Assembly: GCF_900111245.1 (NCBI RefSeq)
Contig: NZ_FOGO01000006.1
Coordinates: forward strand, 1-64,000
Source: Streptomyces qinglanensis
GTDB lineage: Bacteria; Actinomycetota; Actinomycetes; Streptomycetales; Streptomycetaceae
Direction of reading: 5' to 3'
Length of the DNA: 64,000 bases
Positions 44,906 through 53,637 of this stretch are shown here, piece by piece (position 1 is the first letter of the stretch; each line of letters opens with the position of its first letter). The position numbers were made by a program, and so were the translations under genes. Below the pieces are notes generated by a model. The model saw only the letters and a program-made list of their open reading frames with translations, made no database searches and was not told where the DNA came from.

Positions 44906-46372
44906 TCAGTTCCGCGTCACCGCGCGGTTGACGCCGGTCACGAACGTCGTGGCCAGCACCCAGCCCGCGACGATCAGCAGGTAGGCCAGCCACTGGTATC
45001 CGCCCTCGGGCGCGTAGGACTTCTCCTGCCCGAAGTCGACGACGGGCAGCAGCAGGTCGAGTGCGTAGGCGAGGGGGTTGAACGCGGGCGACTCGTCCGC
45101 CTTGAGCGGACGCGGCGGATGCAGCCCGTAGGTGAGCGCGCCCACCAGCAACAGGCCGACCAGCCACCCGGCCGCCCGCATGGGTCGGAAGCCGTAGCCG
45201 ACGGTCGCGTCCTGCAGATGGCCCCACAGCCGGCCGTAGAGCGGTCGGGTGGCCCGGTGGCGGCGCTCCTTGGCGAGCCGCACGGTGCGCGCCGCCGCGT
45301 CGTCCCCGATGTGCCGGTAGGCGGTGGCCAACTGCTCATAGGCGAAGGGCACATAGCCGTCCGCCTCGCGGGCGAGCACCCGGAGCCGGTCGGCCGCCGG
45401 GAGGACGGGGGTGAGCGCGGTGTAGGTCAGCCCGTCCAACTGCACCTCCGCGGGCCACACCTCGGGACGTATGTGGAGCAGCTCGAACCGCGCGCGGCGC
45501 AGGTTGACGGTGCCCTGGACGGGCGGCGCGTCGCGGAGCCAGAACTCGGCCGCCGTGCAGCTGCTGGCCCGCAGCGCGACCCCGCCCGGGTTGGAGAGCC
45601 GGGCGTAGGCGAGATTGAGCTGCCCCGGCACGGTCGCCCCGCGCAGATTGACCCGGCCCTCGGCGTGCAGCCGCATGGCGTGCAGATCGGTACCGACCGT
45701 GAGGGTCTCGGCATGGAGCGCGGTGTTGCCGCCGCCGGGGTACAGCAGCCGGGCGCCGTCGAGCCGGACGAGTCCGGCCACCGTCAGCCCGTCCAGGCGG
45801 GTCCGGCCGTGCACCGTCAGCCGCGTGGCCTGCAAGTCCTCGCCGATGGTGGCGTGGTCCAGCTTGAGGCTGCCGCCCTCGCGCTCGGCCGCCGCCGCTT
45901 CGGGCTCCCCGGCGGTGGCCCGGGTGCCCAGCTCCGCGCGGTCCAGGAAGAGGGCTCCCCCGACCCGCGCTCCGGACAGGCCCACCGACCCCGGAACTCT
46001 GCAGTCGTTGAGCCGCAGCGCACCGGCCACCCGCAGCGTCGCCGCCCACAGCCCCGGCATCCGGCAGCCGCTCAGGGAGAGCTGCCGGAACTCGGCGCCG
46101 TAGAGCACCGGCGTCTCCTCGAACACACACTCCCGCAGCGACACCGGGGCCCTGACCGCCCCGGAGTGCAGATTGAACTCGCCGGTGATCCGGGCACCGC
46201 GCAGCCGCAGTGCGGGGATCTCCCCGTCCTCGGCGGGTGAGGTCAGCAGCAGGGCCCGCAGTACCCGGGCCCGTACCGACCGCTCGGCGGCCGCGAAGAG
46301 ATCCACGGTCCGCCCCCGGGGAAACGCCTCCCACACCCGCCGCTCCGGCCCCGTCAGTTCGTCGATCTCCAC
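44906..46372 (-). CDS. Repetitive β-helix-like protein with two C-terminal membrane helices
   Basis: 488 residues. After a short N-terminal region (LTGPERRVWEAFPRG), repeated pentapeptide-like turns run through the middle (LRLRGARITGEFNLHSGAV, LSGCRMPGLWAATL, LDRAELG, LRGATVPGQLNLAYARL). The C-terminus has two helices (MRAAGWLVGLLLVGALTYGL and YLLIVAGWVLATTFVTG). Such proteins are often annotated as membrane-associated oxidoreductases in Streptomyces, without biochemical proof; no redox motif is visible here. GTG 46372 has a weak ribosome site. Confidence 0.75.
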   Translation of the reverse strand: MEIDELTGPERRVWEAFPRGRTVDLFAAAERSVRARVLRALLLTSPAEDGEIPALRLRGARITGEFNLHSGAVRAPVSLRECVFEETPVLYGAEFRQLSLSGCRMPGLWAATLRVAGALRLNDCRVPGSVGLSGARVGGALFLDRAELGTRATAGEPEAAAAEREGGSLKLDHATIGEDLQATRLTVHGRTRLDGLTVAGLVRLDGARLLYPGGGNTALHAETLTVGTDLHAMRLHAEGRVNLRGATVPGQLNLAYARLSNPGGVALRASSCTAAEFWLRDAPPVQGTVNLRRARFELLHIRPEVWPAEVQLDGLTYTALTPVLPAADRLRVLAREADGYVPFAYEQLATAYRHIGDDAAARTVRLAKERRHRATRPLYGRLWGHLQDATVGYGFRPMRAAGWLVGLLLVGALTYGLHPPRPLKADESPAFNPLAYALDLLLPVVDFGQEKSYAPEGGYQWLAYLLIVAGWVLATTFVTGVNRAVTRN

Positions 46373-46577
46373 GCAGGGGACTCTTCCCGCACACCGGGAG
46401 TCCGTCAACCGCGTTCCGGCGCCACGGAGTCCGGCCGTCACCGCGACCGCGGTACCCGCCGCAGCAACCCGCATTACTCCGCGCGTAATCGACCGGGTGC
46501 CCGGCGCCGGGGCACAGTCATGACATCGCCCCGCCGGAGCACACCGGCGGCGGCACACAACGAGGGGACGATGGACC

Positions 46578-46946
46578 ATGAACACCTACGAAGCTGCTGT
46601 GGAGCGCTACTTCGCCGCCTGGAACGCACCGGACGCGGCGAGCCTGGCCAAGGCCGTGGCCGCGGCGTGGACCGAGGAGGGCAGCTACACCGACCCGCTG
46701 GCGCAGGCCACCGGCCACCAGGAGCTGACCGCGACGATCCGGGCCGCGCAGGAGCAGTTCCCCGGCTGCGCGTTCCGGCTGACCGGCGCGGTCGACGGCC
46801 ACCATGACATCGCCCGGTTCTCCTGGGAGCTGGTCGTCACGGCCGACGGCTTGGCTCCCGCGGCGGGCTCCGATGTGCTCACGCTGGCCGACGACGGCCG
46901 GATCGCCTCGGTCAAGGGCTTCCTGGACCGGGTGCCCGGCGCCTGA
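46578..46946 (+). CDS. NTF2-like/SnoaL-like protein
   Basis: 122 residues, single SnoaL/NTF2-like cone fold: YEAAVERYFAAWNAPDAASLA, WTEEGSYTDPLAQATGHQEL, FRLTGAVDGHHDIARFSWEL, LTLADDGRIASVKGFLD. The fold hosts polyketide cyclases, dehydratases and ligand-binding proteins; the specific reaction cannot be told. ATG 46578 with GAGGGGACGATGG upstream. It is 30 bases from the next gene on the same strand. Confidence 0.87.
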   Translation: MNTYEAAVERYFAAWNAPDAASLAKAVAAAWTEEGSYTDPLAQATGHQELTATIRAAQEQFPGCAFRLTGAVDGHHDIARFSWELVVTADGLAPAAGSDVLTLADDGRIASVKGFLDRVPGA

Positions 46947-46976
46947 CCGCCCCCGGCGGCGGGCTACCGTGCCCGG

Positions 46977-47531
46977 ATGGACACGGGGACGCCGGACTCC
47001 GGCGAGGGCTGGCCCGTCGCGGCCGGTACGACGGCGCTGAGCGTTCTGCTGCCGGAAGTGGATCCACTGGTACGCGGCTGGCGGGCCCGCTACGACACCG
47101 CCGCGCGGTACGGGGGAACAGCACATCTGACGGTGCTGTTCCCCTTTCTGCACCGCGACCGGATACGCGGCCCCCAGCGGGCGGCACTGACGGCGCTGTA
47201 CGCCCGGCACCGGCCCTTCACGGTCGCCTTCGGCCGCTGCGGGTCCTTCCCCGGCGTGCTGCACCTGGTGCCCGAACCGGCTGCCCCGCTGCGCGCGCTG
47301 ACCGCGGCGGCGGCTGCCCGCTGGCCCTCGCATCCGCCCTACGGCGGTGTTCTGGGCGCGGTGGAGCCGCATCTGACGGTCGCCAACAGCGGCGGCCCCG
47401 GGGTGCACCGGCGGATCGCGGCGCACCTGACCGCCCGGCTTCCGGTGACCGCGCGGGTGAGCCGCGTCGAGCTGGTCGTCCACGAGGAGGGCCGCTGGCG
47501 TCCCTGGCTCGGCTTCCCGCTGGGCGGCTGA
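46977..47531 (+). CDS. 2'-5' RNA ligase-like (2H phosphoesterase)
   Basis: 184 residues with the two H-x-T motifs of the 2H phosphoesterase fold: AHLTVLFPFL (about residue 50) and PHLTVANSGG (about 138), plus VSRVELVVHEEGRW at the C-terminus. The family hydrolyses or forms 2'-5' or cyclic phosphodiesters of RNA or small molecules. ATG 46977; the ribosome site is weak (GGCGGGC). Probably co-transcribed with the SnoaL-like gene. Confidence 0.85.
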   Translation: MDTGTPDSGEGWPVAAGTTALSVLLPEVDPLVRGWRARYDTAARYGGTAHLTVLFPFLHRDRIRGPQRAALTALYARHRPFTVAFGRCGSFPGVLHLVPEPAAPLRALTAAAAARWPSHPPYGGVLGAVEPHLTVANSGGPGVHRRIAAHLTARLPVTARVSRVELVVHEEGRWRPWLGFPLGG

Positions 47532-47576
47532 GCCGCCCCGGCACGGCCCCCGGTGCGCCCCCCCGGTGCGGCCCCC

Positions 47577-48608
47577 TCAGGGCCGGTGGTCCGCCGGGAT
47601 CTCCTCCCCCTCCGGCACGGGACCCGGCGGGGTGCCGTCCCCGAAGGGACGGCCGCCGAGCTGCTCGCGGCGGTGCGGGGTCAGCCAGCCGGACAGATCC
47701 GGCCCCGCGGGCACGATCGAGGTGGGGTTGATGCCGGTGTGGACGACGTAGTAGTGCCGCTTGATGTGGTCGAAGTCGACGGTGTCGCCGAAGCCGGGCG
47801 TCTGGTACAGGTCCCGCACGTACGCCCACAGCACCGGATCCTGCTCCAGTTTGTTGCGGTTGCACTTGAAGTGGCCGTGGTAGACGGCGTCGAACCGCAC
47901 CAGCGTGGTGAACAGTCTGATGTCCGCCTCGGTGAGGGTGTCGCCGACCAGGTAGCGCTGGTCCCGCAGCCGCTCCGAGAGCAGGTCCAGGCGGCGGAAG
48001 ACGTCCCCGTAGGCGGTGTCGTAGTCCTGCTGCGTGGTGGCGAACCCGGCCCGGTACACGCCGTTGTTGACGTCCCGGTAGATCCCCTGGGCCACCTCGT
48101 CGATCTCCGCACGCCGCGCCTGCGGGTAGAGGTCGGGCGCGCCCGGCCGGTGCAGCCCGCGCCACTCGGTGGCCAGGTCGAGCGTGAGCTGCTGGAAGTC
48201 GTTGGTGACCAGCTTGCCGCTGGGCACGTCCACCACGGCCGGGACGCTGACGCCGCCCGGGTAGCCCGTCTCCCGCTTGTCGTACGCCTCGTGCAGGAAG
48301 CGGATGCCGAGCACCGGGTCGCGGCCGTCGGGGTCGAGGGTGAAGCGCCAGCTCCGGTCGTCCTGGATCGGGTCGGCGACGGCCAGCGACAACGCGCTCT
48401 CCAGGCCCAGCAGCCGGCGCGAGACCAGTGCCCGGCTGGCCCATGGACACGCACGGCTGACCACGAGCCGGTATCGGCCGGCCTCGACGGGCCAGCCGTC
48501 CCTCCCGTCGGCTGTGATCCGGTCGGCGAAGTGGCTCCTGGACCTCTTGAACGCCTTCCGGCCGTACTCGGTGTTCCCGGCGTCGCCGCCGACCGCAGCG
48601 GTACTCAT
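47577..48608 (-). CDS. Glutathionyl-hydroquinone reductase-like (ECM4/YqjG)
   Basis: 343 residues, Xi-class glutathione transferase. Redox cysteine C54 in SRACPWASRALV, then VPAVVDVPSGKLVTNDFQQLTLDL and C-terminal helical domain QRYLVGDTLTEADIRLFTTLVRFDAVYHGHFKCN and DFDHIKRHYYVVHTGINPT. The family reduces glutathionyl- or mycothiol-conjugated quinones; streptomycetes lack glutathione, so mycothiol is the likely thiol. ATG 48608 with GGAAGGAG upstream. Confidence 0.92.
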   Translation of the reverse strand: MSTAAVGGDAGNTEYGRKAFKRSRSHFADRITADGRDGWPVEAGRYRLVVSRACPWASRALVSRRLLGLESALSLAVADPIQDDRSWRFTLDPDGRDPVLGIRFLHEAYDKRETGYPGGVSVPAVVDVPSGKLVTNDFQQLTLDLATEWRGLHRPGAPDLYPQARRAEIDEVAQGIYRDVNNGVYRAGFATTQQDYDTAYGDVFRRLDLLSERLRDQRYLVGDTLTEADIRLFTTLVRFDAVYHGHFKCNRNKLEQDPVLWAYVRDLYQTPGFGDTVDFDHIKRHYYVVHTGINPTSIVPAGPDLSGWLTPHRREQLGGRPFGDGTPPGPVPEGEEIPADHRP

Positions 48609-48818
48609 CCCGGTCTCCTTCCCGCAGTCCGGGGCAGCGGAGTCCCCGGCCCTCCGAGCGCATCCCATCACCCCGGCGGTCCCGTTGCCGAGTACCGACG
48701 CGTGAGGAAGCGGTGCGGAGCAGGGTACGGGCCACCCGGCCGGGGCCTCCGTGCCCCGAGGAGCTCGCGGTACCCGCCGCGCGCGGCGGCGTGCCGGCGA
48801 CGGCCGTCGGCGCCCTCC

Positions 48819-49085
48819 TCAGCGGCCGAGCTGCCAGGGGAAGGGCAGGAGTTGGTCGGCCCGGCAGTAGACCTCGCACGCGAAGGGGAGCACGGCCGCG
48901 GACGGATGCAGCCGGGCGCCTTCGAGACTGGCCAGCAGCCGGGCCGTGTGGTGGATGCAGCCGGTGTGCTGCGCTCCGTTGCGGTCGATGACGGTCACCA
49001 CCGTGTGCCTGCCCTCGCACGGTGTCGGATCCGCCTGGTCCGCCGCCGCGCACCGCCGGCCGCCGTTCGCCGCCGTCATGTCCAT
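48819..49085 (-). CDS. Small cysteine-containing hypothetical protein
   Basis: 88 residues; not recognised. Features: CEGRHTVVTVIDRNGAQHTGC and HHTARLLASLEGARLHPSAAV followed by FACEVYCRADQLLPFPW. Four to five cysteines and several histidines suggest metal binding, but no known motif. The start is either ATG 49085 or ATG 49079. Isolated between the quinone reductase and the hydrolase genes. Confidence 0.55.
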   Translation of the reverse strand: MDMTAANGGRRCAAADQADPTPCEGRHTVVTVIDRNGAQHTGCIHHTARLLASLEGARLHPSAAVLPFACEVYCRADQLLPFPWQLGR

Positions 49086-49214
49086 CCCGCACCCCCGAGT
49101 CGCTCGCCCCCGCTCAGCCAGTGGCTTCCCCCGACAGGAGCCGGTCATGGCGGAGTTGGGGAAGCCATGGGCAACTCTTAACGCGGCGGACGCGGCCCGG
49201 CCCCGCCCACCGGG

Positions 49215-50006
49215 TCAGGCGGCGAGGAAGTCCCGCACCACCGGCGCCAGCGCCTCGGCGGGAGCCTGGTGGAAGGCACCGGGCACCGTCCGGTGCTCAC
49301 CGCGGGGCAGGGCCTCCGCCGCCGCCCGGGCGGCGTCCTGGAGCAGCCGTGTGCTGGCGTCGCTGGAGAGCACGAGCGCGGGGATCCGCACAGCGGTCAG
49401 GAGGCCGACCGGGAGGGTGGCGTCGCCCAGCAGCGTGGTGTCGTAGCAGAGCGTATGGGCGATCCTCGTCAGCCCGTCCCAGGCCGGGGAGCGGCGGGCG
49501 CCCTCCACGGACTCCGGTGGCAGCCCGATGATCTCCCCCAGGAAGTACGCGACCGCCTCCGCGCGCTGCTTCCGGTCGAGGAGCTCGGCGAGCCGGGCCG
49601 CGCGCGCCGGATCCTGGGGCTGTCCCACGGCGCCGGTGAAGGGCGGTTCGAAGAGCACGAGCCGGCCAGGTGCCGCTCCGGTGCGCGCCGCCGCGCCGAG
49701 CGCGATCAGAGCGCCGGACGACACGCCGAAGGCGCATGCCGCTCCCCCGCCGAGTTCCCCGAGGACGGCGGCCAGGTCCTCGGCCTCCCGCACCGGGGCA
49801 TAGGGCGGGGTGTCGCCGCTCTCGCCTCTGCCCCGGCGGTCGTAGACCACCCCGGACAGCCCGAGGCGGGCCAGTTCGCGGGCGAGCGGCAGGCCCTCGT
49901 GCCGGGTGCTGAGCGCGCCACCGGTCAGGACGACGGGCGGGCCGTCCCCGAACTGCTCGAAGGCGATCACGGTGCCGTCGGGCGAGACGGTGAAGCGCAC
50001 GGTCAT
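49215..50006 (-). CDS. Alpha/beta hydrolase
   Basis: 263 residues. β-strand 3 GPPVVLTGGALST (oxyanion), VVYDRRGRGESGDTP, nucleophile elbow FGVSSGALIAL (Ser in G-x-S-x-G), acid VLSSDAST and His near PGAFHQAPAEAL. Acts on an ester or similar small substrate; not specified. ATG 50006 with GGAAGGG upstream. Confidence 0.88.
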   Translation of the reverse strand: MTVRFTVSPDGTVIAFEQFGDGPPVVLTGGALSTRHEGLPLARELARLGLSGVVYDRRGRGESGDTPPYAPVREAEDLAAVLGELGGGAACAFGVSSGALIALGAAARTGAAPGRLVLFEPPFTGAVGQPQDPARAARLAELLDRKQRAEAVAYFLGEIIGLPPESVEGARRSPAWDGLTRIAHTLCYDTTLLGDATLPVGLLTAVRIPALVLSSDASTRLLQDAARAAAEALPRGEHRTVPGAFHQAPAEALAPVVRDFLAA

Positions 50007-50505
50007 GGCGGGCCCTTCCTGGCTGCGGTGGTGTGCTGAGACTTCTACCAGCAGCCGGTGCCCGGGGGCGGCGGGACGCGGCCCGGCGGCCTCCTCAGTC
50101 GGGCGGCGGCGGGGGCGGTACGGGGGCTCCGGCAGGCGCAGGCAGCTCTGGGGGTGCGGCGCGGTGCCGCGTCCCCCGCCGGGCCGGGCCGCGGGATCCG
50201 CGCGGCATCGGGCGGGCACGCCACGCCGGCCGGCCGGCCCCCCGGGGGGCGCCTCCCGGCAGTCGCCCGACAGGCGCCCGGGGAGGGGCCCGGCAGGCGC
50301 CCGGGGAGGCGCCCGGGGAGAGGCCCGGGGAGAGGCCCGGGGAGGCCGCCCGGCGCGGAGCGCTGTCGGCCCGGTACGCGCGGGAGCTGTGTCGCTGCCG
50401 GTGGCAGGGGTACCCGGCCGTCCTGCGGAGGGTTCCGGCCGCCTCCGGGCACCGGTTTCCGCGGACCATCGATCGCAGCGCACCCACCAGCACCAGGGAG
50501 GAACC
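50007..50505. other. Gene-free region with tandem repeats
   Basis: About 500 bases of very high GC between divergent hydrolase and baeRF genes. No supported gene. Holds the tandem repeat array at 50271-50346 and the ribosome site (AGGGAGGA) of the next gene. Confidence 0.45.
50271..50346. repeat. GC-rich tandem repeats, about 12-13 bases, six copies
   Basis: Units built on GCGCCCGGGGAG and AGGCCCGGGGAG, degenerate at their edges. Non-coding; likely from slippage. Confidence 0.8.
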
Positions 50506-51666
50506 ATGCGCCTCGATTCCCTCGCACCTCTTCTCGACCGGAACGGGCCGTGGGCCACCGTCTGCACCAGCACGGCGCGGGCCACCGAGAACGCCGGGGA
50601 CGAGCGGCGGCTGGCGGCCCGCGCCGCGGGGGACGAGCTGCTGCGGCAGGGCGCCGACTCCGCCACCGCCGACGCCGTCACCGAGCACCTGGCCGCGCTC
50701 TCCCCGCGTACCCGGCCGCAGGGCAGCGCGGTGTTCGCCGCGGACGGGGACCTGGTGCTGGACCTGCCCCTCACCGTGGCGCCCGAACGGCAGCACGTCG
50801 CCTGGTCGACGCTGCCGCATCTCGCACCGCTGCCGGAGCTGCTGGGGGAGAATCCGCGTTGCCTGACCGCACGCATCGACCGAACGGGGGCCGACTTCGA
50901 ACTGGTGGACGCGCAGGGGACGCGCAGTGCGGGACAGGCCACCGGCGAGGAGTGGCCCATTCACCGCAATTCCACCGGCGAGCTGTCGGAGAAGCACTTC
51001 CAGCTACGGGTGGAGAACACCTGGGAGAGCAACGCCGGGCTGATCGCCGAGGCCATCGGACGCCGCTTCCGGGAGACGGCCGCCGATGTGCTGGTGCTCA
51101 GCGGTGAACCCCGGGAGCGGCGTGCCGTGCACGAGAAGCTGTCCGAGCGGTTGCGGGCCCTGGCCGTGGAGACCTCGCACGGCGGCCGTGCGGCGGGCGC
51201 CTCCTCGGAGCTGCTGGACCGGGAGACGGCGCGGGCCCGCGCGGAGTACGCCGAACGGCACACCGCCGAGGCGCTGGCCGCGTTGCGGGCCGCGCACGCG
51301 CCCGGTCCCTCCCCCGCGGGCTCGGGTACGGCCGAGACGGTGCCGTCGCTGGTGGAGGCGGCACGGGAGCACCGGGTGGCGACGCTGCTCGTGCGGCCCG
51401 GGGGGCCGGACAGGGACACCGAGGTGTGGGTCGGCGACGGCGCGGACCAGGTGGCGGTGCGGCGCTCCGAGCTGCCGTATCTCGGGGCGCCCGAGCCCGC
51501 CTCCGCACGGGCCGACGACGCGCTGCTGCGCAGTGCGCTGGCGACCGATGCGGAGGTGCTGCTCGCCGCACCCGGGGAGGAGCTTCCGGTCGGCGGGCTG
51601 GGCGCGCTGCTGCGGTGGTCCCACGCATCCCCCGGATCCCGCGAGGAGAAGACCCCTGCGGAGTGA
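50506..51666 (+). CDS. baeRF-type (Rv2629/Vms1-like) protein
   Basis: 386 residues. Belongs to the eRF1-related bacterial group represented by Rv2629: N-terminal MRLDSLAPLLDRNGPWATVC, middle NSTGELSEKHFQLRVENTW and ADVLVLSGEPRERRAVHEKL, C-terminal VATLLVRPGG and SELPYLGAPEP with an L30e-like end. Family members are thought to act in ribosome-associated hydrolysis or stress tolerance; evidence is limited. ATG 50506 with CAGGGAGGA upstream. Its last 569 bases are overlapped on the opposite strand by the extended MFS frame. Confidence 0.82.
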   Translation: MRLDSLAPLLDRNGPWATVCTSTARATENAGDERRLAARAAGDELLRQGADSATADAVTEHLAALSPRTRPQGSAVFAADGDLVLDLPLTVAPERQHVAWSTLPHLAPLPELLGENPRCLTARIDRTGADFELVDAQGTRSAGQATGEEWPIHRNSTGELSEKHFQLRVENTWESNAGLIAEAIGRRFRETAADVLVLSGEPRERRAVHEKLSERLRALAVETSHGGRAAGASSELLDRETARARAEYAERHTAEALAALRAAHAPGPSPAGSGTAETVPSLVEAAREHRVATLLVRPGGPDRDTEVWVGDGADQVAVRRSELPYLGAPEPASARADDALLRSALATDAEVLLAAPGEELPVGGLGALLRWSHASPGSREEKTPAE

Positions 51667-52978
51667 CCGCTGTCCGGCCGGGCACCCGCGCGCCCGGACC
51701 GCCGGCGCGGCGCCCGGCAGCGGCACTGCGCTGCTGCTCACGGGCGGGTGCGGGGGCGCTGCGGACGCCCCGGCCCCATAACGCCTCCGTTTTCACGCTC
51801 TTCCAGGCAGGAGCCGAGGAGGCGACCGCCCACGGCCGGGAGCTGCGGTCCAGCCACCCGGACAGCAGACCGAAGCAGGCCCCCGCCAGGGCGAGGAGGG
51901 CGCCCAGCCAGCTCGGCGAGGTGAGGCCGAAGCCGGCTGCGATGACCACACCGCCGAGCGAGGCGCCCAGCGAGTTGGCGATGTTGAAGGCGGACTGCAC
52001 GCTTGCGGAGCCGAGTTCGGGCGCCTCTCTGCCGTGGTCGAGGATGCGCGCCTGGACGCTGGGGATCGCGGCCATGCCCGCGATCCCGGTGAGGAACACG
52101 TTGACGGCGACCAGGACGGTGTTCTGCGCCGTCACCAGGAACATGCTCAGCGAGAGCGCGAGCGCGAGCAGCGCTCCGCACATCGTGCGCACCGGGCGGT
52201 CGGCGAGCCGTCCGCCGAGCATGGTGCCCACGGTCATCCCCGCTCCGGCCAGCGCCAGCAGCGCGGTGGCCGCGTTGGGGGTGTAGCCGCTGACCTCGGT
52301 CACCAGCGGCTGGATGTAGGTGTAGAACGAGGAGGTGCCGGCGAAGCCGAACACCACCACGGCGAAGGCGAGCCACACCTGCGGTCTTTTGAATATGCCG
52401 AGTCCGCCGCGCACGGTTCCCCTGCCGGTCTCGCGCTGCACGGGGAGCAGCGCAGCGAGGGAGACGAAGGCGAGGACGCCGATACCGGCGACCACGATGA
52501 ACGTCCAGCGCCAGCCGACGGTCTGCCCGAGCAGGGTGCCCAGCGGCGAGCCGACGATATTGGCCATCGGTACGCCGACCAGCACCACGGAGAGTGCTCT
52601 GCCGCGTCTTTCGGGGGCGACGAGCCCGGCCGCGACGACGGCTCCGATTCCGAAGAACACTCCGTGCGGAAGTCCTGCGGTGAATCGCGCGGCCAGCAGC
52701 AGTTCATGGCTGGGGACAAGGGCTGACGCTGTGTTCCCGAAGATGAACATGCATGTCATTGCGAGCAGTATTGTCTTACGCTGGACCCGCATACCCACGA
52801 CAGTGAGAAGTGGTGCTCCGATCACGACACCGAGCGAGTAGAAGGAGACGTAACCACCGGCTTCGGAGATGCTCACTCCCATGTCGGAGGCAGCCTCGGG
52901 AAGCAGACCTATCATCACGAACTCGGCCGTGCCCGCACCGAACGTTGCAATGGCCAGGGCCAGGAGGGCAAGGGGCAA
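51098..52978 (-). CDS. MFS drug efflux transporter with stop-loss extension
   Basis: The first ~380 residues are a 12-helix DHA1-type transporter (TFGAGTAEFVMIGLLPEAA, GVVIGAPLLTVVGMRVQRK motif-A region, LPHGVFFGIGAVVAAGLVAPERRGRA). TTG 52978 has a near-perfect AAGGAGGT site. Helix 12 ends near 51850, where homologues terminate; here no stop occurs and the frame runs about 240 codons more into Arg/Pro-rich sequence antisense to the baeRF gene, ending at 51098. The tail is low-complexity and not a domain. Interpreted as stop-codon loss; whether the protein is functional is open. A TTA codon occurs in the tail at 51779-51781. Confidence 0.8.
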   Translation of the reverse strand: MPLALLALAIATFGAGTAEFVMIGLLPEAASDMGVSISEAGGYVSFYSLGVVIGAPLLTVVGMRVQRKTILLAMTCMFIFGNTASALVPSHELLLAARFTAGLPHGVFFGIGAVVAAGLVAPERRGRALSVVLVGVPMANIVGSPLGTLLGQTVGWRWTFIVVAGIGVLAFVSLAALLPVQRETGRGTVRGGLGIFKRPQVWLAFAVVVFGFAGTSSFYTYIQPLVTEVSGYTPNAATALLALAGAGMTVGTMLGGRLADRPVRTMCGALLALALSLSMFLVTAQNTVLVAVNVFLTGIAGMAAIPSVQARILDHGREAPELGSASVQSAFNIANSLGASLGGVVIAAGFGLTSPSWLGALLALAGACFGLLSGWLDRSSRPWAVASSAPAWKSVKTEALWGRGVRSAPAPAREQQRSAAAGRRAGGPGARVPGRTAVTPQGSSPRGIRGMRGTTAAARPARRPEAPPRVRRAAPPHRSPAHCAAARRRPVRRRARAPRDTAARSAAPPPGPRRRRPTPRCPCPAPRAARAASPPGAPVPPPPATAPSRPYPSPRGRDRARARPATRPAPRRCAVRRTPRGPAPSPGPAAPRRRPPHGRRARSPRPGPATARTASRARHAAPGVHR

Positions 52979-53637
52979 CGGGGACCTCCTTGCAGGAGTG
53001 GGGTGTTGTGCTGCCCGGCTCGCCTCGGCGGGCCGTTCCTCGAAAGGAAGCGTGCCGCATCACCGGATTCGCGCACACGGTTTCCGCATAAGGCTGCCCA
53101 TAGTAGGATTCCTGGAATTCGATGAACTCGCCCTGGAATCACGGCAGTCGAGAGCCCCAGCACTCAAGAAGCCGTCCGCACAACACGCGTGATTCGGCGT
53201 GTCGCTACGACATTCGCCGACTCCCCCAAGAGCAGGGAGAGTTACCGGTGACCGGAGCGGCGGTTGTGGCTCGGGAATTCCGGTTACGCGCGGAAGAATC
53301 ACACGCGGCATCCGATGACGGCATTCGACCGGCAAGGATCGCAGTGGATCGCATTGTCGGGGTGAACCGGCCGGATATCCCGCACTCGTGAGAGGGCCGG
53401 GTCACGGCCGCGGCCGCCCCGGCGGGGTGGCCGCGCGGCGCGCGGGGGCGGGGAACATCGGGACGCGAACCGGCGCCGAGCCCTGGTGGCGCCCGGGCGG
53501 GCTTCGCCCCGGGCTTCCGGGGCGGCGGAAGCCTCGGCCGTCGTTATTGACCGATTCCCCGAACGCCCGGCGCCTGCCGAGCCGGACGATGCCGCGAGGG
53601 CGGCGGGCGGTCCGGCGGAGCGGAACGTTCAGAACGT
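52979..53637. other. Intergenic region of lower GC with a doubtful ORF
   Basis: About 660 bases between the MFS and ArsR genes, visibly less GC-rich than the rest. A frame at 53122-53391 (+) begins MNSPWNHGSREPQH and contains two TTA codons; no motif or homologous family is recognised and codon use is not typical. It may be a decayed gene or regulatory leader. Confidence 0.4.

Noticed and set aside
50271..50346. Possible CRISPR-like array
   Set aside because: Units are directly abutting, 12-13 bases and without spacers; simple tandem repeat.
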